The position numbers and the translations under genes were made by a program. DNA of 64,000 nt from Bacillus xiapuensis. Its GTDB lineage: Bacteria; Bacillota; Bacilli; Bacillales; Domibacillaceae. Location: the NCBI RefSeq assembly GCF_002797355.1, contig NZ_KZ454939.1, positions 2,091,875 to 2,155,874 on the forward strand, read 5' to 3'. Under the pieces are notes generated by a model, which was given only the letters and a program-made list of their open reading frames with translations, was not told where the DNA came from and ran no database searches. Shown in pieces: positions 37,939-47,560 of this stretch (position 1 is the first letter of the stretch; each line of letters opens with the position of its first letter).

Positions 37939-39618
37939 TTACACCTTAAATTGTTTAACAAGCATGTTAAGCTTTTCTGCAAGCTCGGATAATGAATCGG
38001 CACTTCTCGTGATCTCCTGCATGGAGCTAGTGGACTGTTCAGCTGAAGCAGCCGTTTCTTCCACACCCGCAGCCGTTTCCTCTGACACAGACGCGATGCT
38101 CGCGACAGCGCCGTCCATCGCCTTCGTTTCTTGCACAATTTCTGATAAATCCTCGGTAACCTCTTGAATTTTCCGGACGACTTGCTCGATTGAAGCAGTA
38201 ATCGTGCTGAAGGCTTCTCCTGTTTGCTTAATTTGGTTCGTGCCTTCATCCACTTGGACAAAGCTGTCTTCCAGCGACCGGACCACCTCGCCTGTTTCGC
38301 TTTGGATATTTGTCACAATGCCGGTAATCTCTGACACAGAGCTGCTAACTTGCTCTGACAATTTCCGCACTTCTTCGGCCACTACTGCAAAGCCTTTGCC
38401 ATGCTCGCCTGCTCTTGCAGCTTCAATGGCTGCATTTAGGGCCAGCATATTCGTTTGATCGGAAATGGAGGAAATCACTTCAACGAGCTGTGTGATGCCT
38501 TTCGTATGTTCATAAAGATGCTGAACTTTCACAACGGCGCCTCTGACATTTTCATCGATGAGATTCATTTGGGCCACGGAAGCGTTCATGGATTCATCGC
38601 CTTGCTTGGAAAGAGCCAGCACATCTTCCGACACGCTCAGCACCCTTTGTCCGCTTCCGTTTGCATCATCGATATTGGCCATTAGCTTGGCCATCGAGTC
38701 GGCCAATTCTGTCGTTGTATGCGCCTGAGATTCCGCCGCTTTTGCCAGTTCTTCCATCGTCGAAGCAATTTGCACACTTCCTTCTCCCACCTCTTGAGAG
38801 GACTGCGTCAGCTCCTCGCTCTGGCTCGCTACGACATCGGATATCTCTTGAATCTCCTTCGTCATATCGCGGATTTGCTTGTTCATTTCATTGACGGAAA
38901 CCATCAACTCTCCCACTTCATCCTTTGAATGCACCTTTAAATCTTCCTGCGTTAAGTCGCCATTGGCGATCTCTTCCATTCGATTCCTAACTAGAACAAT
39001 AGGCTTCGTTAAAGAACGGGCCATATAAAAAGCAAGAAACGCTCCAAGAATGACGGCGGCTGCGGCAGTCAGTTTGACAATCAGATTCGATTTCTCTCCC
39101 GCCTCTATCGCTTTTTGCCCATCTGCTTGAATTTTTTTCTCCCGCTTTTTCGTCAGTTCGTTAAATTCGTGCATAATTTCACTTCCAAGCGGTGCAACCT
39201 TACTAGTTAAATTATTCAGCGCCTCTTCTTTGTTACCTTGATCATAAGGAGCAAATACCTCTTCAATCAGCAGGTTTCTCCACTGCTTGCTCTTATCGAC
39301 TACTTTTTTGGATACAGGGGATTGATTTATAGCAAGCAATTCTTCTTGAAGCTGCTTGCTCTCTTCCGTATAACGATTAAATTCATCACGATACTTAGAA
39401 TCTCCATAAACAATATAACCGCGCGCAGAAGAAATCCGCTGCGATATGTTGAATCGCAATTTCTCATCCAACGTTAATAAAGCAAGCTCTTCTTTAATTA
39501 TACTGCTTGTCTTCTTGTTTATAGAAGATACAGAAATAGCATTAAAAACCCCCATAAGGAGAGTTAAGAGAATAATTAGAAAAAAGGAAGCTAACATCTT
39601 TGTCTTGATACTTTTCAT
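37939..39618 (-). CDS. Methyl-accepting chemotaxis protein
   Basis: 559 residues from the ATG at 39618, behind AAAGGTGGAAAAG. First membrane segment [20 protein letters not shown]. The ligand region is four-helix-bundle like, about residues 33-185 ([20 protein letters not shown]). The second membrane segment is [20 protein letters not shown], then HAMP. The long signalling domain has the CheA/CheW tip [20 protein letters not shown], then [21 protein letters not shown]. Methylation sites are Glu/Gln pairs in its flanking helices. The ligand is not predictable. The region between the receptor and pheT has its own terminator, so it stands alone. Confidence 0.93.
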   Translation of the reverse strand: MKSIKTKMLASFFLIILLTLLMGVFNAISVSSINKKTSSIIKEELALLTLDEKLRFNISQRISSARGYIVYGDSKYRDEFNRYTEESKQLQEELLAINQSPVSKKVVDKSKQWRNLLIEEVFAPYDQGNKEEALNNLTSKVAPLGSEIMHEFNELTKKREKKIQADGQKAIEAGEKSNLIVKLTAAAAVILGAFLAFYMARSLTKPIVLVRNRMEEIANGDLTQEDLKVHSKDEVGELMVSVNEMNKQIRDMTKEIQEISDVVASQSEELTQSSQEVGEGSVQIASTMEELAKAAESQAHTTTELADSMAKLMANIDDANGSGQRVLSVSEDVLALSKQGDESMNASVAQMNLIDENVRGAVVKVQHLYEHTKGITQLVEVISSISDQTNMLALNAAIEAARAGEHGKGFAVVAEEVRKLSEQVSSSVSEITGIVTNIQSETGEVVRSLEDSFVQVDEGTNQIKQTGEAFSTITASIEQVVRKIQEVTEDLSEIVQETKAMDGAVASIASVSEETAAGVEETAASAEQSTSSMQEITRSADSLSELAEKLNMLVKQFKV

Positions 39619-39787
39619 TATCTTTTCCACCTTTCGTCCTTCATTCTGCAATTGCTTACCAGCAAAGGATAGATAAGGATATTATCGGATATTTATTCAG
39701 CCTGTTAAGCAATTGGCGAAAAAAGATAAAAAATCTACATATTTCTTCCTCTATTTATTCTGACCTCTCCCATGATGAGCGCCGGCA

Positions 39788-39822
39788 CAGCAAAAGGCTG
39801 TTCCTCTTTGTTGGAACAGCCT
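39788..39822 (-). terminator. Intrinsic terminator of pheST
   Basis: AAGGCTGTTCC … GGAACAGCCTT stem followed by TTTT on the minus strand, just after the pheT stop. Confidence 0.85.
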
Positions 39823-39833
39823 TAAATGCCTGA

Positions 39834-42248
39834 TCAGCTGCGCAATTCTGCACCTGTTTCTTCTTTTAACGCTTCTAGAACTTTATTGTGGACCTTTACG
39901 ACTTCTTCATCCGTCAATGTTTTGCCTGGATCAAAATAGGTCAATGAGAAGGCGATGGATTTCTTGCCTGTCTCCACGTGCTCACCTTCATACAAATCAA
40001 ATACATGCACATCCTTCAGCAGCTTGCCGCCCGCTCTTTGAATGACATCTTGGAGCGCGCCTGCTTCGACATCACGATTCACTGCGAGGGCAATATCACG
40101 GGTGATAGATGGAAAGCGCGGAATCGGCTCGTAGGCGATCGCTTCCTTATCCGCTTGAAGCAGCAAATGCAGTTTTAATTCAAACACATACGTTTCCTTA
40201 ATATCCAAGTCTTTCGCCTGCTGCGGATGAACTTGACCGACAAAACCGATCCATTGGCCATCGAGTTCAATGCCAGCCGTGCGGCCCGGATGCATGCCCG
40301 CAACCTCTGCTTTTTTAAAAACGATGCGGTTTTCCAAGCCAAAGCGGGCAAATAACCCTTCTAATACACCTTTCACTACGAAAAAGTCGACGGCTTTCTT
40401 TTCTCCCTGCCACAGATGCTCTTCCCAAAGTCCTGTGATGGCTCCTGCTGCATGCTCTTCCTCGGCCGGAAGCTCTTTGTATGCTTCTTTTAAGAAAACA
40501 GAACCGATTTCATAAAGGGCCACTGAATCGATTTGGCGGGCGTTATTGTAGGAAATGACATCCAGCAACTGCGGCACGAGGCTTTGACGCAAGAAAGCGT
40601 GCTCCTCGCTCATCGGCATCGCCAGTGCAATCGGCTCACGGGCATCTAACGCGTATTGTGTGGCTTTCGCCTGGCTCGTCAATGAATAAGTGATTGCCTG
40701 ATGTAAGCCGGCTCCTTCTAAGCAGCGGCGAGCCACGCGGCGTTTTAACTGGTAATCCGTGAGTTTGCCCGGCTTTGTTTCCCCAGAAGGAATCGTTGTC
40801 GGCAAATGATCATAGCCGTAGAGCCGTGCAACTTCCTCGACCAAATCTTCGGGAATAGTAATATCGCCGCGGCGTGTCGGAACGGTAACAGTGAAGGCAT
40901 CATCCGCTGTTTGCACCTCAAATTGCAAACGGCGGAAAATCTCTTCCACTTCCGTCCGTTCCAGCTTCGTGCCAAGATTGCGGTTTAACCGTCCTAATGT
41001 GATCGTCACCGTTTTCGCTTCTGCCGCCATTTCACCAGTGACGGCAAGACCGGACAGCACCTCTCCCCCTGCATACTCAGCCATTAATTGTGCGCAGCGG
41101 TCAGCAGCTACTTGCACGCGATTAGGATCCACTCCCTTTTCAAAGCGCGCGCTCGCTTCTGAACGAAGTCCGTGATCTTTAGACGCCTGGCGGACACGCT
41201 GGCCGTTGAAGTAGGCAGATTCAATCAATACGGTCGTTGTATCGGCTTGCACCTCGGAGTTTGCTCCTCCCATCACACCAGCGATCGCTACTGGCTCCTC
41301 ACCATTAGTAATCACTAAATGATCGGCTGACAATGTTCGCTGTACTTCATCAAGAGTGGTGATGGTTTCCCCTTCACGGGCGCGGCGCACGATGATTTCC
41401 TTCGAGCCCAGACGATCGTAATCAAATGCATGAAGCGGCTGTCCGTATTCTAATAAAATATAATTAGTAATATCGACTACATTGTTGTGCGGGCGGATAC
41501 CGGCTGCCATCAATCGGGTTTGCATCCAAAGCGGAGACGGGCCAATCTTGACATTCTTCACGATGCGGGCCATATATACCGGGTTATCTTCTTTCGCTTC
41601 GATGCGGACTTGAATATGGTCCTCTGTCTTTTCATTTCCTTCATTTAGTTCAATGTCGGGGATCTTGACGTTCGTGCCAAGAATCGCCGCCACTTCATAA
41701 GCCACGCCCAGCATGCTTAAACAGTCGGAACGGTTGGGAGTTAAACCGAGCTCCAATACTTTGTCATCCAAGTTTAATTGCTGAAGTGCATCCTCGCCGG
41801 GGGCAACATCATTCGGAAACACAAAGATTCCTTCTGCATGTTCTTTAGCCACTATTTTGCTTTCAAAGCCTAGTTCCTGAAGCGAGCAGATCATGCCGTG
41901 AGATTCTTCTCCGCGCAGCTTCGCTTTTTTGATTTTAAAATTGCCCGGAAGCACGGCGCCTACTTTGGCCACAGCTACCTTCTGCCCTTTATCAACATTT
42001 TTAGCGCCACAAATAATTTGGACAGGCGCCTCATCGCCCACATCTACTAAGCATTTATTTAGCTTATCGGCATTCGGATGCGGTTCACGCTCCAACACAT
42101 GGCCGACGACGACATTTTTTATGCCTTCGCCCAGGTGTTTAACTTCCTCTACTTCAATTCCGCTGCGGGTTATTTTCTCCGCCAATTCTTTCGCTGACAT
42201 TCCGCCAAGATCAACGTACTCGCTCAGCCATTTATATGAAACGAACAT
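39834..42248 (-). CDS. pheT: Phenylalanine-tRNA ligase beta subunit
   Basis: 804 residues. N-terminal tRNA-binding OB domain ([20 protein letters not shown]), B3/B4 editing region ([20 protein letters not shown]), B5 domain ([21 protein letters not shown]) and C-terminal ferredoxin-fold anticodon-binding domain ([33 protein letters not shown]). Forms the alpha2-beta2 synthetase with PheS. Starts 20 bp after pheS; GGGAGGAG precedes the ATG. Confidence 0.97.
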   Translation of the reverse strand: MFVSYKWLSEYVDLGGMSAKELAEKITRSGIEVEEVKHLGEGIKNVVVGHVLEREPHPNADKLNKCLVDVGDEAPVQIICGAKNVDKGQKVAVAKVGAVLPGNFKIKKAKLRGEESHGMICSLQELGFESKIVAKEHAEGIFVFPNDVAPGEDALQQLNLDDKVLELGLTPNRSDCLSMLGVAYEVAAILGTNVKIPDIELNEGNEKTEDHIQVRIEAKEDNPVYMARIVKNVKIGPSPLWMQTRLMAAGIRPHNNVVDITNYILLEYGQPLHAFDYDRLGSKEIIVRRAREGETITTLDEVQRTLSADHLVITNGEEPVAIAGVMGGANSEVQADTTTVLIESAYFNGQRVRQASKDHGLRSEASARFEKGVDPNRVQVAADRCAQLMAEYAGGEVLSGLAVTGEMAAEAKTVTITLGRLNRNLGTKLERTEVEEIFRRLQFEVQTADDAFTVTVPTRRGDITIPEDLVEEVARLYGYDHLPTTIPSGETKPGKLTDYQLKRRVARRCLEGAGLHQAITYSLTSQAKATQYALDAREPIALAMPMSEEHAFLRQSLVPQLLDVISYNNARQIDSVALYEIGSVFLKEAYKELPAEEEHAAGAITGLWEEHLWQGEKKAVDFFVVKGVLEGLFARFGLENRIVFKKAEVAGMHPGRTAGIELDGQWIGFVGQVHPQQAKDLDIKETYVFELKLHLLLQADKEAIAYEPIPRFPSITRDIALAVNRDVEAGALQDVIQRAGGKLLKDVHVFDLYEGEHVETGKKSIAFSLTYFDPGKTLTDEEVVKVHNKVLEALKEETGAELRS

Positions 42249-42268
42249 CTGTAAACTCCTCCCTGCTA

Positions 42269-43303
42269 TTATTCATGGATTGAAAATTGTTTTAAAAAGC
42301 GCAGATCATTTGTATAGAAAAGACGGATATCATCGATGCCGTATTTCAGCATGGCAATCCGCTCCGCTCCGATTCCGAAAGCAAATCCCGTATATTTCTT
42401 TGAATCATACCCAGCCATTTCCAGAACGTTCGGGTGCACCATGCCAGCTCCTAATATCTCGATCCAGCCAGTGCCCTTGCAAATGCTGCAGCCTTTGCCG
42501 CCGCACATGCAGCTGACATCGACTTCAACCGATGGCTCGGTAAATGGAAAGAAGCTTGGACGCAGGCGAATTTCGCGGTCTTCGCCAAACATCTTCTTCA
42601 CAAATACCTCAAGCGTTCCTTTTAAATCGCCCATGCTGATGTTTTCATCGACGGCTAATCCCTCAATTTGCATAAATTGATGAGAGTGGGTGGCGTCATC
42701 ATTATCGCGCCGGAATACTTTTCCGGGACAAATAATTTTCACAGGGCCTTTTTCTTTATTGTTCTCCATCGTCCGCGCTTGGACGGGAGAAGTATGCGTG
42801 CGCATTAAAATATCTTCTGTAATATAAAAGGAATCCTGCATATCACGAGCCGGATGGCCTTTCGGCAAATTGAGCGCTTCAAAGTTATAATAATCCTTTT
42901 CCACTTCCGGGCCTTCTGCAATGGCATAACCCATGCCGATAAATAAATCTTCAATCTCTTCCACAACTCGCGTCAGCGGATGATGATTGCCCGTTCTGAC
43001 CGGGCGGCCCGGGAGCGTAATGTCGATGGTTTCTTTTTCTAATTGTTCTTGAATCGCCTTCTGTTCAAGCGTCTCTTGCTTCGTTTCGATAGCGGTCTTG
43101 ATGGCGCTGCGCACTTCATTGGCAAGCGCCCCCATTTTCGGACGTTCCTCCGCCGATAATTTGCCCATGCCCTTCAGCACTTCGGTAACAGGGCCTTTCT
43201 TTCCAAGATAAGCGACACGAATGTCGTTCAGCTGCTTCAATTCTTCGGCTGCGGCAATTTCCGCCAGCGCTTCTGTTTGTAATTGTTTTAATTGCTGCTC
43301 CAC
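42269..43303 (-). CDS. pheS: Phenylalanine-tRNA ligase alpha subunit
   Basis: 344 residues from a GTG start at 43303 behind AAAGGAGGAG. N-terminal coiled coil for tRNA (about residues 1-90), then the class II core: motif 2 [12 protein letters not shown] and [17 protein letters not shown], with motif 3 near [18 protein letters not shown] Cys4 insertion, [16 protein letters not shown], is typical of Firmicutes. The T-box upstream couples expression to uncharged tRNA-Phe. Confidence 0.97.
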   Translation of the reverse strand: MEQQLKQLQTEALAEIAAAEELKQLNDIRVAYLGKKGPVTEVLKGMGKLSAEERPKMGALANEVRSAIKTAIETKQETLEQKAIQEQLEKETIDITLPGRPVRTGNHHPLTRVVEEIEDLFIGMGYAIAEGPEVEKDYYNFEALNLPKGHPARDMQDSFYITEDILMRTHTSPVQARTMENNKEKGPVKIICPGKVFRRDNDDATHSHQFMQIEGLAVDENISMGDLKGTLEVFVKKMFGEDREIRLRPSFFPFTEPSVEVDVSCMCGGKGCSICKGTGWIEILGAGMVHPNVLEMAGYDSKKYTGFAFGIGAERIAMLKYGIDDIRLFYTNDLRFLKQFSIHE

Positions 43304-43384
43304 AGTGTAACTCCTCCTTTAGGTTAGCAAAGACTTTCCAATGAATGTAAACTCTTCGTGGCGGCGGTGATCAAATTCCACATA

Positions 43385-43622
43385 AAAAAGCCCCGTCTCC
43401 CGGAAAGGGACGAGGCTTTGATCGCGGTACCACCCTTTTTAACATACATTCTATATGTTCACTTCATTGATGTAACGGTTCTCCACCGGGGCATCTTTAC
43501 GCCTGCTGCGGTCCTGATGCCGGCTCGAGAGGTGAACTTCGTTTACCGTTTTTTAAAGGAGCTTTCAGTCTTGGGCACCTTCTTCCTGTAAAAAAACCGC
43601 ATAAACTACTCTTCTCTGTCTT
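43385..43622 (-). promoter_or_regulatory. T-box leader of pheST (tRNA-Phe responsive)
   Basis: Minus-strand leader with the conserved T-box GGGTGGTACCGCG (43424-43436 region), followed by a terminator hairpin (AGCCTCGTCCC … GGGACGGGGCTTTTTT type, about 43388-43418). A plausible specifier-loop codon TTC (Phe) occurs in ACGAAGTTCACC. Uncharged tRNA-Phe pairs with specifier and T-box and favours the antiterminator. Confidence 0.92.
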
Positions 43623-43650
43623 CGCCTTTCGCAATATGCTCTTATCGTAC

Positions 43651-43680
43651 ATTATAGTACAGCCATACTATGAAGTTCAA
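43651..43680 (-). promoter_or_regulatory. Sigma-A promoter of the pheST T-box
   Basis: TTGAAC, 18 bp, TATAAT on the minus strand. The -35 overlaps the last codons of the upstream rRNA methyltransferase gene. Confidence 0.7.
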
Positions 43681-44444
43681 ACGTTTTTCAATGATTGCTG
43701 GAAATAATACAGCAAAATGCCGGCCGCCACCGCAACATTCAGCGATTCGCTCTTCCCGTAAATCGGAATAAATACGTTGCTTGTTGTTTCTTGCAGCAAT
43801 GCAGAGTTCACCCCGCTGCCTTCATTGCCGACCAAGAGAGCAAAGGCATCACGCACTTTAGTTTCCCGGTAATCAGCGGCCCGCCCGAGAGACGTGCCAT
43901 AAACGGGAACACCTCTGTTCTTGAGCTCGGCAATCGCCTCGTTCAAAGGCATATGGATAAGCGGGATATGAAAGTGGCTGCCTTGGGCGGAGCGCAGCAC
44001 CTTCGGATTGTAGGGGTCGGCGCAGCCGTTCCCTAAGATCACTCCGTCAATTCCTGCCGCATCGGCCGTTCTGATCAGCGTGCCAATATTACCGGGATCT
44101 TGAACAGCGTCCACCAGCAAATAACTGCGCCCCGTTAATGACATAGCAACCTCTCGTTTACGGCAAACGGCAAACACCCCTTGATTCGTCCCAGTATCAG
44201 CAAGCGCATCGGTGATTTCCTCCGTCACAACCGTCATCTCGACCCCATCCAAGTTCCAATGGGCCGGCAAAGAGACGGTTTCTGATACGATTAATTCGAT
44301 CACTTCATCTTTATAGTTAAGTGCTTCTTCGATCAAATGATGGCCCTCTAATAAATAAAAACCCGTTTTCTCCCGCTCTTTCTTCATAAGCAGCTTTTTC
44401 CACTGCTTCACTTGCGGGTTTTTGGATGATTGTATAAATTTCAC
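43677..44444 (-). CDS. ysgA: SpoU/TrmH-family rRNA 2'-O-methyltransferase, YsgA-like
   Basis: 255 residues. N-terminal substrate-binding domain (SKNPQVKQWKKLLMKKEREK, FYLLEGHHLIEEAL), then the SPOUT fold with motif 1 VQDPGNIGTLIRTADAAG, motif 2 ALLVGNEGSGV and motif 3 VFIPIYGKSESLNVAVAAGI. Uses S-adenosylmethionine to methylate ribose in rRNA; the exact target base is unknown. Next to pheS as in B. subtilis. Confidence 0.92.
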   Translation of the reverse strand: MKFIQSSKNPQVKQWKKLLMKKEREKTGFYLLEGHHLIEEALNYKDEVIELIVSETVSLPAHWNLDGVEMTVVTEEITDALADTGTNQGVFAVCRKREVAMSLTGRSYLLVDAVQDPGNIGTLIRTADAAGIDGVILGNGCADPYNPKVLRSAQGSHFHIPLIHMPLNEAIAELKNRGVPVYGTSLGRAADYRETKVRDAFALLVGNEGSGVNSALLQETTSNVFIPIYGKSESLNVAVAAGILLYYFQQSLKNV

Positions 44445-44580
44445 TTATTCCGCTCCTCTTCCTGCCATTCACCACTGAGCGGCAGAGCATTTTAGTTCTA
44501 TTATAGCTTATTTTTCGCGCATATTGAATGGAAGCTCAGGAGATAGTAATACTGATCACACAGAAAGAGGAGCGATAACT

Positions 44581-44787
44581 ATGAACTTTAATTTGCGGCA
44601 AGCCGTTTTAAACAATATCAGCGGCAGTTCCCAGGAACAGCTGGAGCAGACAATCGTTGATGCCGTCCAGCGGAATGAGGAAAAAATGCTTCCCGGTCTC
44701 GGCGTCCTGTTTGAAGTTTTTTGGCAGCATGCCGATGCGCAGGAAAAGCAGCATATGCTCCAAACCCTTGAAGACGGTTTAAAATAA
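44581..44787 (+). CDS. sspI: Small acid-soluble spore protein SspI
   Basis: 68 residues from the ATG at 44581 behind AGAGGAGCG; an in-frame upstream ATG lacks a ribosome site. [40 protein letters not shown] and [11 protein letters not shown]-type end match SspI (minor core SASP). Made in the forespore. Plus strand, divergent from the methyltransferase, as in B. subtilis. Confidence 0.95.
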   Translation: MNFNLRQAVLNNISGSSQEQLEQTIVDAVQRNEEKMLPGLGVLFEVFWQHADAQEKQHMLQTLEDGLK

Positions 44788-44860
44788 GCCGGCACTCCCT
44801 TTAAAAGCCGGCATTGTAAACAGCGGGACTTTTTTAGAGAAAGCTCGCTGTTTATTTGCA
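44788..44860 (+). terminator. Hairpins after sspI
   Basis: Two stems: GCCGGC … GCCGGC (44789-44814) directly after the stop codon and TAAACAGCG … CGCTGTTTA (44816-44853) with an internal T run. The first probably ends sspI transcription. Confidence 0.55.
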
Positions 44861-45059
44861 TTTATTCGAGCTGCGGGGAAGAGGATTTCAAAGCATTTCT
44901 CCGCAGTAAAATGTTCGTTTCGTTCGGCCTTGCAACAGCGACGGCAGCCTCTGTTCTTCGTTTCAGCAGCAGAGGAAAAGCAAGAGCCCCCTCACCGTTT
45001 GCCGGGGCAATGAATGAATTGGCTCCGCTTCGAATAATTTCTCTCCTGATAAGCAAACG
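44861..45059. other. Region between the sspI hairpins and a small gene: no supported gene
   Basis: Both strands are open for 65-70 codons here (minus: a basic, Ala/Pro-rich peptide with NGEGALAFPLLLKRRTEA). The minus frame would start inside a terminator stem and has no acceptable ribosome site. It might be an eroded or atypical small gene. Confidence 0.35.
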
Positions 45060-45094
45060 AAGAAGGCGGCTTCTCATCCGCAGCCGCCTTCTTT
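45060..45094 (-). terminator. Terminator of the 46-residue gene
   Basis: AGAAGGCGGC … GCCGCCTTCT stem with TTCTTTA after it; strong and symmetrical, may work both ways. Confidence 0.75.
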
Positions 45095-45129
45095 ACTCTG
45101 AACTCAAACAGCTGAGCCTGGCCCTTCCG

Positions 45130-45270
45130 TTATGGCTTTGGCTCCTCATCATACGCAATGAGCACAATGTTTTCTCCGCTTTCCTTGCGAAATTCATGTT
45201 CTAACGTCTGAAGCTTTCTTAATTGCTCCGTCTTAAGATTTGCAACCGGATACAGGTTACCCTCTCTCAT
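45130..45270 (-). CDS. 46-residue hypothetical protein
   Basis: ATG at 45270 behind GGAGTGAAGG. The sequence is MREGNLYPVANLKTEQLRKL, then QTLEHEFRKESGENIVLIAY, then DEEPKP. It is a charged helix followed by a short strand (NIVLIAY), with no membrane segment. A good ribosome site, acceptable composition and a strong terminator downstream support it as real. I do not recognise a named family. Confidence 0.6.
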   Translation of the reverse strand: MREGNLYPVANLKTEQLRKLQTLEHEFRKESGENIVLIAYDEEPKP

Positions 45271-45354
45271 AATCCTTCACTCCTTTCTTCAGCAGTCCGC
45301 ACCCTATTTTTCCCGCAATGTACTCCCTTATTCATCAGTCTCAGCCCTTGCCCA

Positions 45355-45391
45355 ATAAAAAAAGCAGCTGCCAATTGATCTCGACAGCTGC
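45355..45391 (-). terminator. Terminator of the Tyr/Pro-rich gene
   Basis: GCAGCTG … CAGCTGC stem followed by TTTTTTT on the minus strand. Confidence 0.8.
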
Positions 45392-45401
45392 GAATCTCCT
45401 A

Positions 45402-45671
45402 TTAATTGAAGTCTCTGTAACCGTAACCGGCCCATGGATAACCGTAAGACGGGTAATACGGCGGGCGGTAGTAATGATGCGGATAGTAATGCGGCGAATA
45501 GTACGGTGAATAATACGGCGGTCTCGGTCTTGGCCTTTCATACGGATAGTGATAAGACGGAGTAAAATAAGGCGGTTGTCTTTCTTCCATTGAATTAGAC
45601 CACGCTTGTTCCTCCGGCAGAGGATAATGGTCTTGCTGATCTATGGCCCACTCTTGATTCCACATAATCAT
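45402..45671 (-). CDS. Tyr/Pro/His-rich small protein, spore coat-like
   Basis: About 87-89 residues (starts MIMWNQEWAID or MWNQEWAID). The N-terminal third is charged; from about residue 35 it is almost only Tyr, Pro, Arg, His and Ser (PSYHYPYERPRPRPPYYSPY, HYYPHHYYRPPYYPSYGYPW). Such Tyr-rich sequence is found in Bacillus spore coat proteins that become cross-linked through tyrosines. Coat localisation is inferred from composition and from a similar neighbour. No catalytic motif. Confidence 0.7.
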   Translation of the reverse strand: MIMWNQEWAIDQQDHYPLPEEQAWSNSMEERQPPYFTPSYHYPYERPRPRPPYYSPYYSPHYYPHHYYRPPYYPSYGYPWAGYGYRDFN

Positions 45672-45722
45672 GCCTCCCTTATGTTCTTTATACCCTTCCC
45701 AATGAGCGGATTTTTTCAGTGA

Positions 45723-45989
45723 TTAGCAACAAGGATAATAAGGGTAACCATAGCCGTAGCCCGGATAGCCATATCCATAGTACGGGGGATATAAAGCGCT
45801 CCCTAACAACCCTCCAGCGAATCCTCCCAGAAATGGACCTCCAAAAAACGGACGGCCGTAAAAGCCAAACGGTCTTCCGAAACCAAAGCCGAACGGTCTT
45901 CCAAACCCAAACGGACGGATAATTCTTTCATCTTCTCCTCTAACCTCTGGATTTAAATCATTAGCGTAAAAAGGCATTCCTTCGTTCAT
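45723..45989 (-). CDS. Gly/Phe/Tyr-rich small protein, spore coat-like
   Basis: 88 residues. Acidic N-terminus (NEGMPFYANDLNPEVRGEDE), then repeated GRPFGFGFGRPFGFYGRPFF, a glycine-rich hydrophobic stretch (LGGFAGGLLGSALYPPYY) and a GYGYPGYGYGYPYYPCC tail with two terminal cysteines. Low-complexity structural protein, probably coat or exosporium. Located 51 bp upstream of the other Tyr-rich gene and likely co-regulated. No named family recognised. Confidence 0.7.
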   Translation of the reverse strand: MNEGMPFYANDLNPEVRGEDERIIRPFGFGRPFGFGFGRPFGFYGRPFFGGPFLGGFAGGLLGSALYPPYYGYGYPGYGYGYPYYPCC

Positions 45990-46118
45990 CGCTCTACTCC
46001 CCTTTTCCTATTTGGTTTTTTTTAGCAATCATTCAGATCACTTACCCCTAACATGCTATGCGTTTATCCTGGGAAGGAGCTTATCTTTCCTATAAAATGG
46101 GTGATTGACCTACCGAAA
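45990..46118. other. Promoter region of the coat-like genes
   Basis: About 130 bases, AT-rich next to the gene. No clear sigma-A promoter; mother-cell sigma factors would be expected for coat genes, but I could not assign a box with confidence. Confidence 0.3.
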
Positions 46119-46156
46119 AAGAGCCAGGCATTTTAGCCAAATCTCCTGGCTCTCTT
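46119..46156 (-). terminator. Terminator of the split-sigma operon
   Basis: GAGCCAGG … CCTGGCTC stem followed by TTTTTC on the minus strand, about 200 bp after the RsoA-like gene. Confidence 0.75.
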
Positions 46157-46359
46157 CTTGTCTATAATCATTTTCATCATCAGGCGGATGCACAATGACA
46201 TTGTGTACATACAAACCCTTACTAAATCTCTGTGAATTTATGGGCAATCCCTATTCAAGCGCGGTTCTTTATCATCACTCAACCCCTATTTTAAATTCAT
46301 TCCTCTCTTCGTTAACTCGCCACCCGTCTTTTTAAACAAAATGAATACCTGCAGCCTGC
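46157..46359. other. Long 3' untranslated region of the split-sigma operon
   Basis: 200 bases between the RsoA-like stop and the terminator. A minus-strand frame (VHPPDDENDYRQEESQE) is open but lacks a start with a ribosome site and runs into the terminator, so I do not call it. Confidence 0.35.
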
Positions 46360-46608
46360 TTATACCGAATTTTTGTGATACTGCTGAATATGCTCCTTCA
46401 GCTCCCAAAAGCCCGGCGTGGAATCCATATCGTAGGTTCTAATGGAACGGATTAGCTTACATTTTAATTCCTGCGCCAGATCCTCTTTCTCTTTATGATC
46501 TGTTAAATACAGAGATTTTTTTATTTTCGGTTCAAATAAATCGATCACGGCTTGAAGCGCCTGGTTGTTTTCTTTCGATTCTTTCACAAGCTCGTACAAT
46601 ACTGACAT
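46360..46608 (-). CDS. RsoA-like co-sigma subunit (sigma region 2-like)
   Basis: 82 residues, ATG at 46608 behind AAAGGAATG. The segment LFEPKIKKSLYLTDHKEKED, then LAQELKCKLIRSIRTYD resembles the core-binding helix of sigma region 2, where E-D-L-x-Q-E-L is typical. No DNA-binding region is present. In B. subtilis, RsoA (79 residues) supplies this part for SigO; both are needed for activity. Position in one operon with a sigma-like protein that has a clear region 4 but no clear region 2 supports the same split design. The homology is inferred by eye. Confidence 0.7.
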   Translation of the reverse strand: MSVLYELVKESKENNQALQAVIDLFEPKIKKSLYLTDHKEKEDLAQELKCKLIRSIRTYDMDSTPGFWELKEHIQQYHKNSV

Positions 46609-46615
46609 TCATCAT

Positions 46616-46780
46616 TCATTCCTTTCTATGTTCTTTGATGACCTCCGATAACTGAACAATGACTAGTTCAAGCTTCTCTAACTTTTTTTCAAATCTCATA
46701 AATAGATAAATCGTGATCGCGATAGGAAAGCCGAAATTGCCGATAATAGAAATCCATTGAGGCAGTTCAATGACCGTCAC
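46616..46780 (-). CDS. YvrJ-family small membrane protein
   Basis: 54 residues from a GTG start at 46780, overlapping the end of the sigma gene by 14 bp, with GGGAGGGG upstream. The sequence runs VTVIELPQWISIIGNFGFPI, AITIYLFMRFEKKLEKLELV, IVQLSEVIKEHRKE. The pattern W-I-S-x-I-x-N-x-G-F-P followed by one membrane span and a charged helix is the signature of the YvrJ family, whose founding member belongs to the SigO-RsoA regulon of B. subtilis. Its function is unknown. Confidence 0.75.
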   Translation of the reverse strand: MTVIELPQWISIIGNFGFPIAITIYLFMRFEKKLEKLELVIVQLSEVIKEHRKE

Positions 46781-47399
46781 GAATGACCCCTCCCTTTTGG
46801 ATAATGGTTTTATTTATTTTTTCAAGAGCTTTTTTATGAAGCTTTGAAACAGCCTGCTGCGTCTTTCCTAACCGTTTGCTGATTTCTGTATTGGACAAGC
46901 CCTTTACATAAGCTAAGTCGATCACTTGTTTTTGTTTGGGAGGCAGCTCTTTTAACGCTTCATATAACACAGAATCCACAATGTAGTCCTCTATGCTGGA
47001 GCTTTGCAGCAAATCTTCTATTTTGATCTCAGCATAAGGGTCCATGAGCACATCTTCTAAAGTGTTCCCATCTTCCTCTCCTACCGGTTTGTTGATGATT
47101 AAAGGGTGCCGCTGTGCTATTTTTCTGATTCGTTTGTCATAATTGATCGCATTATAATACAGTGTGTCGGAAATAAAGGTTGTAAAGCGGATTTGGAAAT
47201 AAAATTTCTTGAATTCCGTATCGATTTTTTTCCGAATATCTTTGTTTCCTGTGCAAATCGCTTCAATAAGCAAGCATTTATTTTCTTTTTTCTTTAGAAA
47301 TGATTGAACGATCACATGACCGAAAAATTCTTTATTTTCCTGTAAAAACATCTTTAATTCCCGGCAGCATTCTTTTTCCATGTCATCGAATCCAAACAT
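46767..47399 (-). CDS. SigO-like sigma factor subunit (region 4)
   Basis: 210 residues from the ATG at 47399 (AGGTGATG before it; a longer frame upstream starts in the promoter region). The C-terminal part is a clear sigma region 4: LYEALKELPPKQKQVIDLAY, VKGLSNTEISKRLGKTQQAV, SKLHKKALEKINK. The N-terminal 90 residues (CCRELKMFLQENKEFFGHVI) do not look like a standard region 2. This fits SigO (YvrI), which needs RsoA. Downstream in the same operon lie YvrJ-like and RsoA-like genes. Targets are not visible in the window. Confidence 0.75.
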   Translation of the reverse strand: MFGFDDMEKECCRELKMFLQENKEFFGHVIVQSFLKKKENKCLLIEAICTGNKDIRKKIDTEFKKFYFQIRFTTFISDTLYYNAINYDKRIRKIAQRHPLIINKPVGEEDGNTLEDVLMDPYAEIKIEDLLQSSSIEDYIVDSVLYEALKELPPKQKQVIDLAYVKGLSNTEISKRLGKTQQAVSKLHKKALEKINKTIIQKGGVIRDGH

Positions 47400-47529
47400 T
47401 ACATCACCTGCTTTTTCGCAAAAGATAGAACAAATGTTCTGTTGAATAGGTAAAAAAAATACAAAGCAATGCCTTATATCAGTTGAAGCCGTATATCTAT
47501 GATAAATAAAGTGCAAAATTCCTAATCGC

Positions 47530-47560
47530 ATTATATCATTATTCATCAAGAAAATGACAA
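47530..47560 (-). promoter_or_regulatory. Possible sigma-A promoter of the split-sigma operon
   Basis: TTGTCA, 19 bp, TATAAT on the minus strand, giving a leader of about 120 nt before the sigma start. The spacer is longer than the optimum. Confidence 0.45.

Noticed and set aside
44862-45077. 71-codon minus-strand frame between sspI and the 46-residue gene
   Set aside because: It would start within a terminator stem and has no acceptable start signal. Not excluded, but unsupported.
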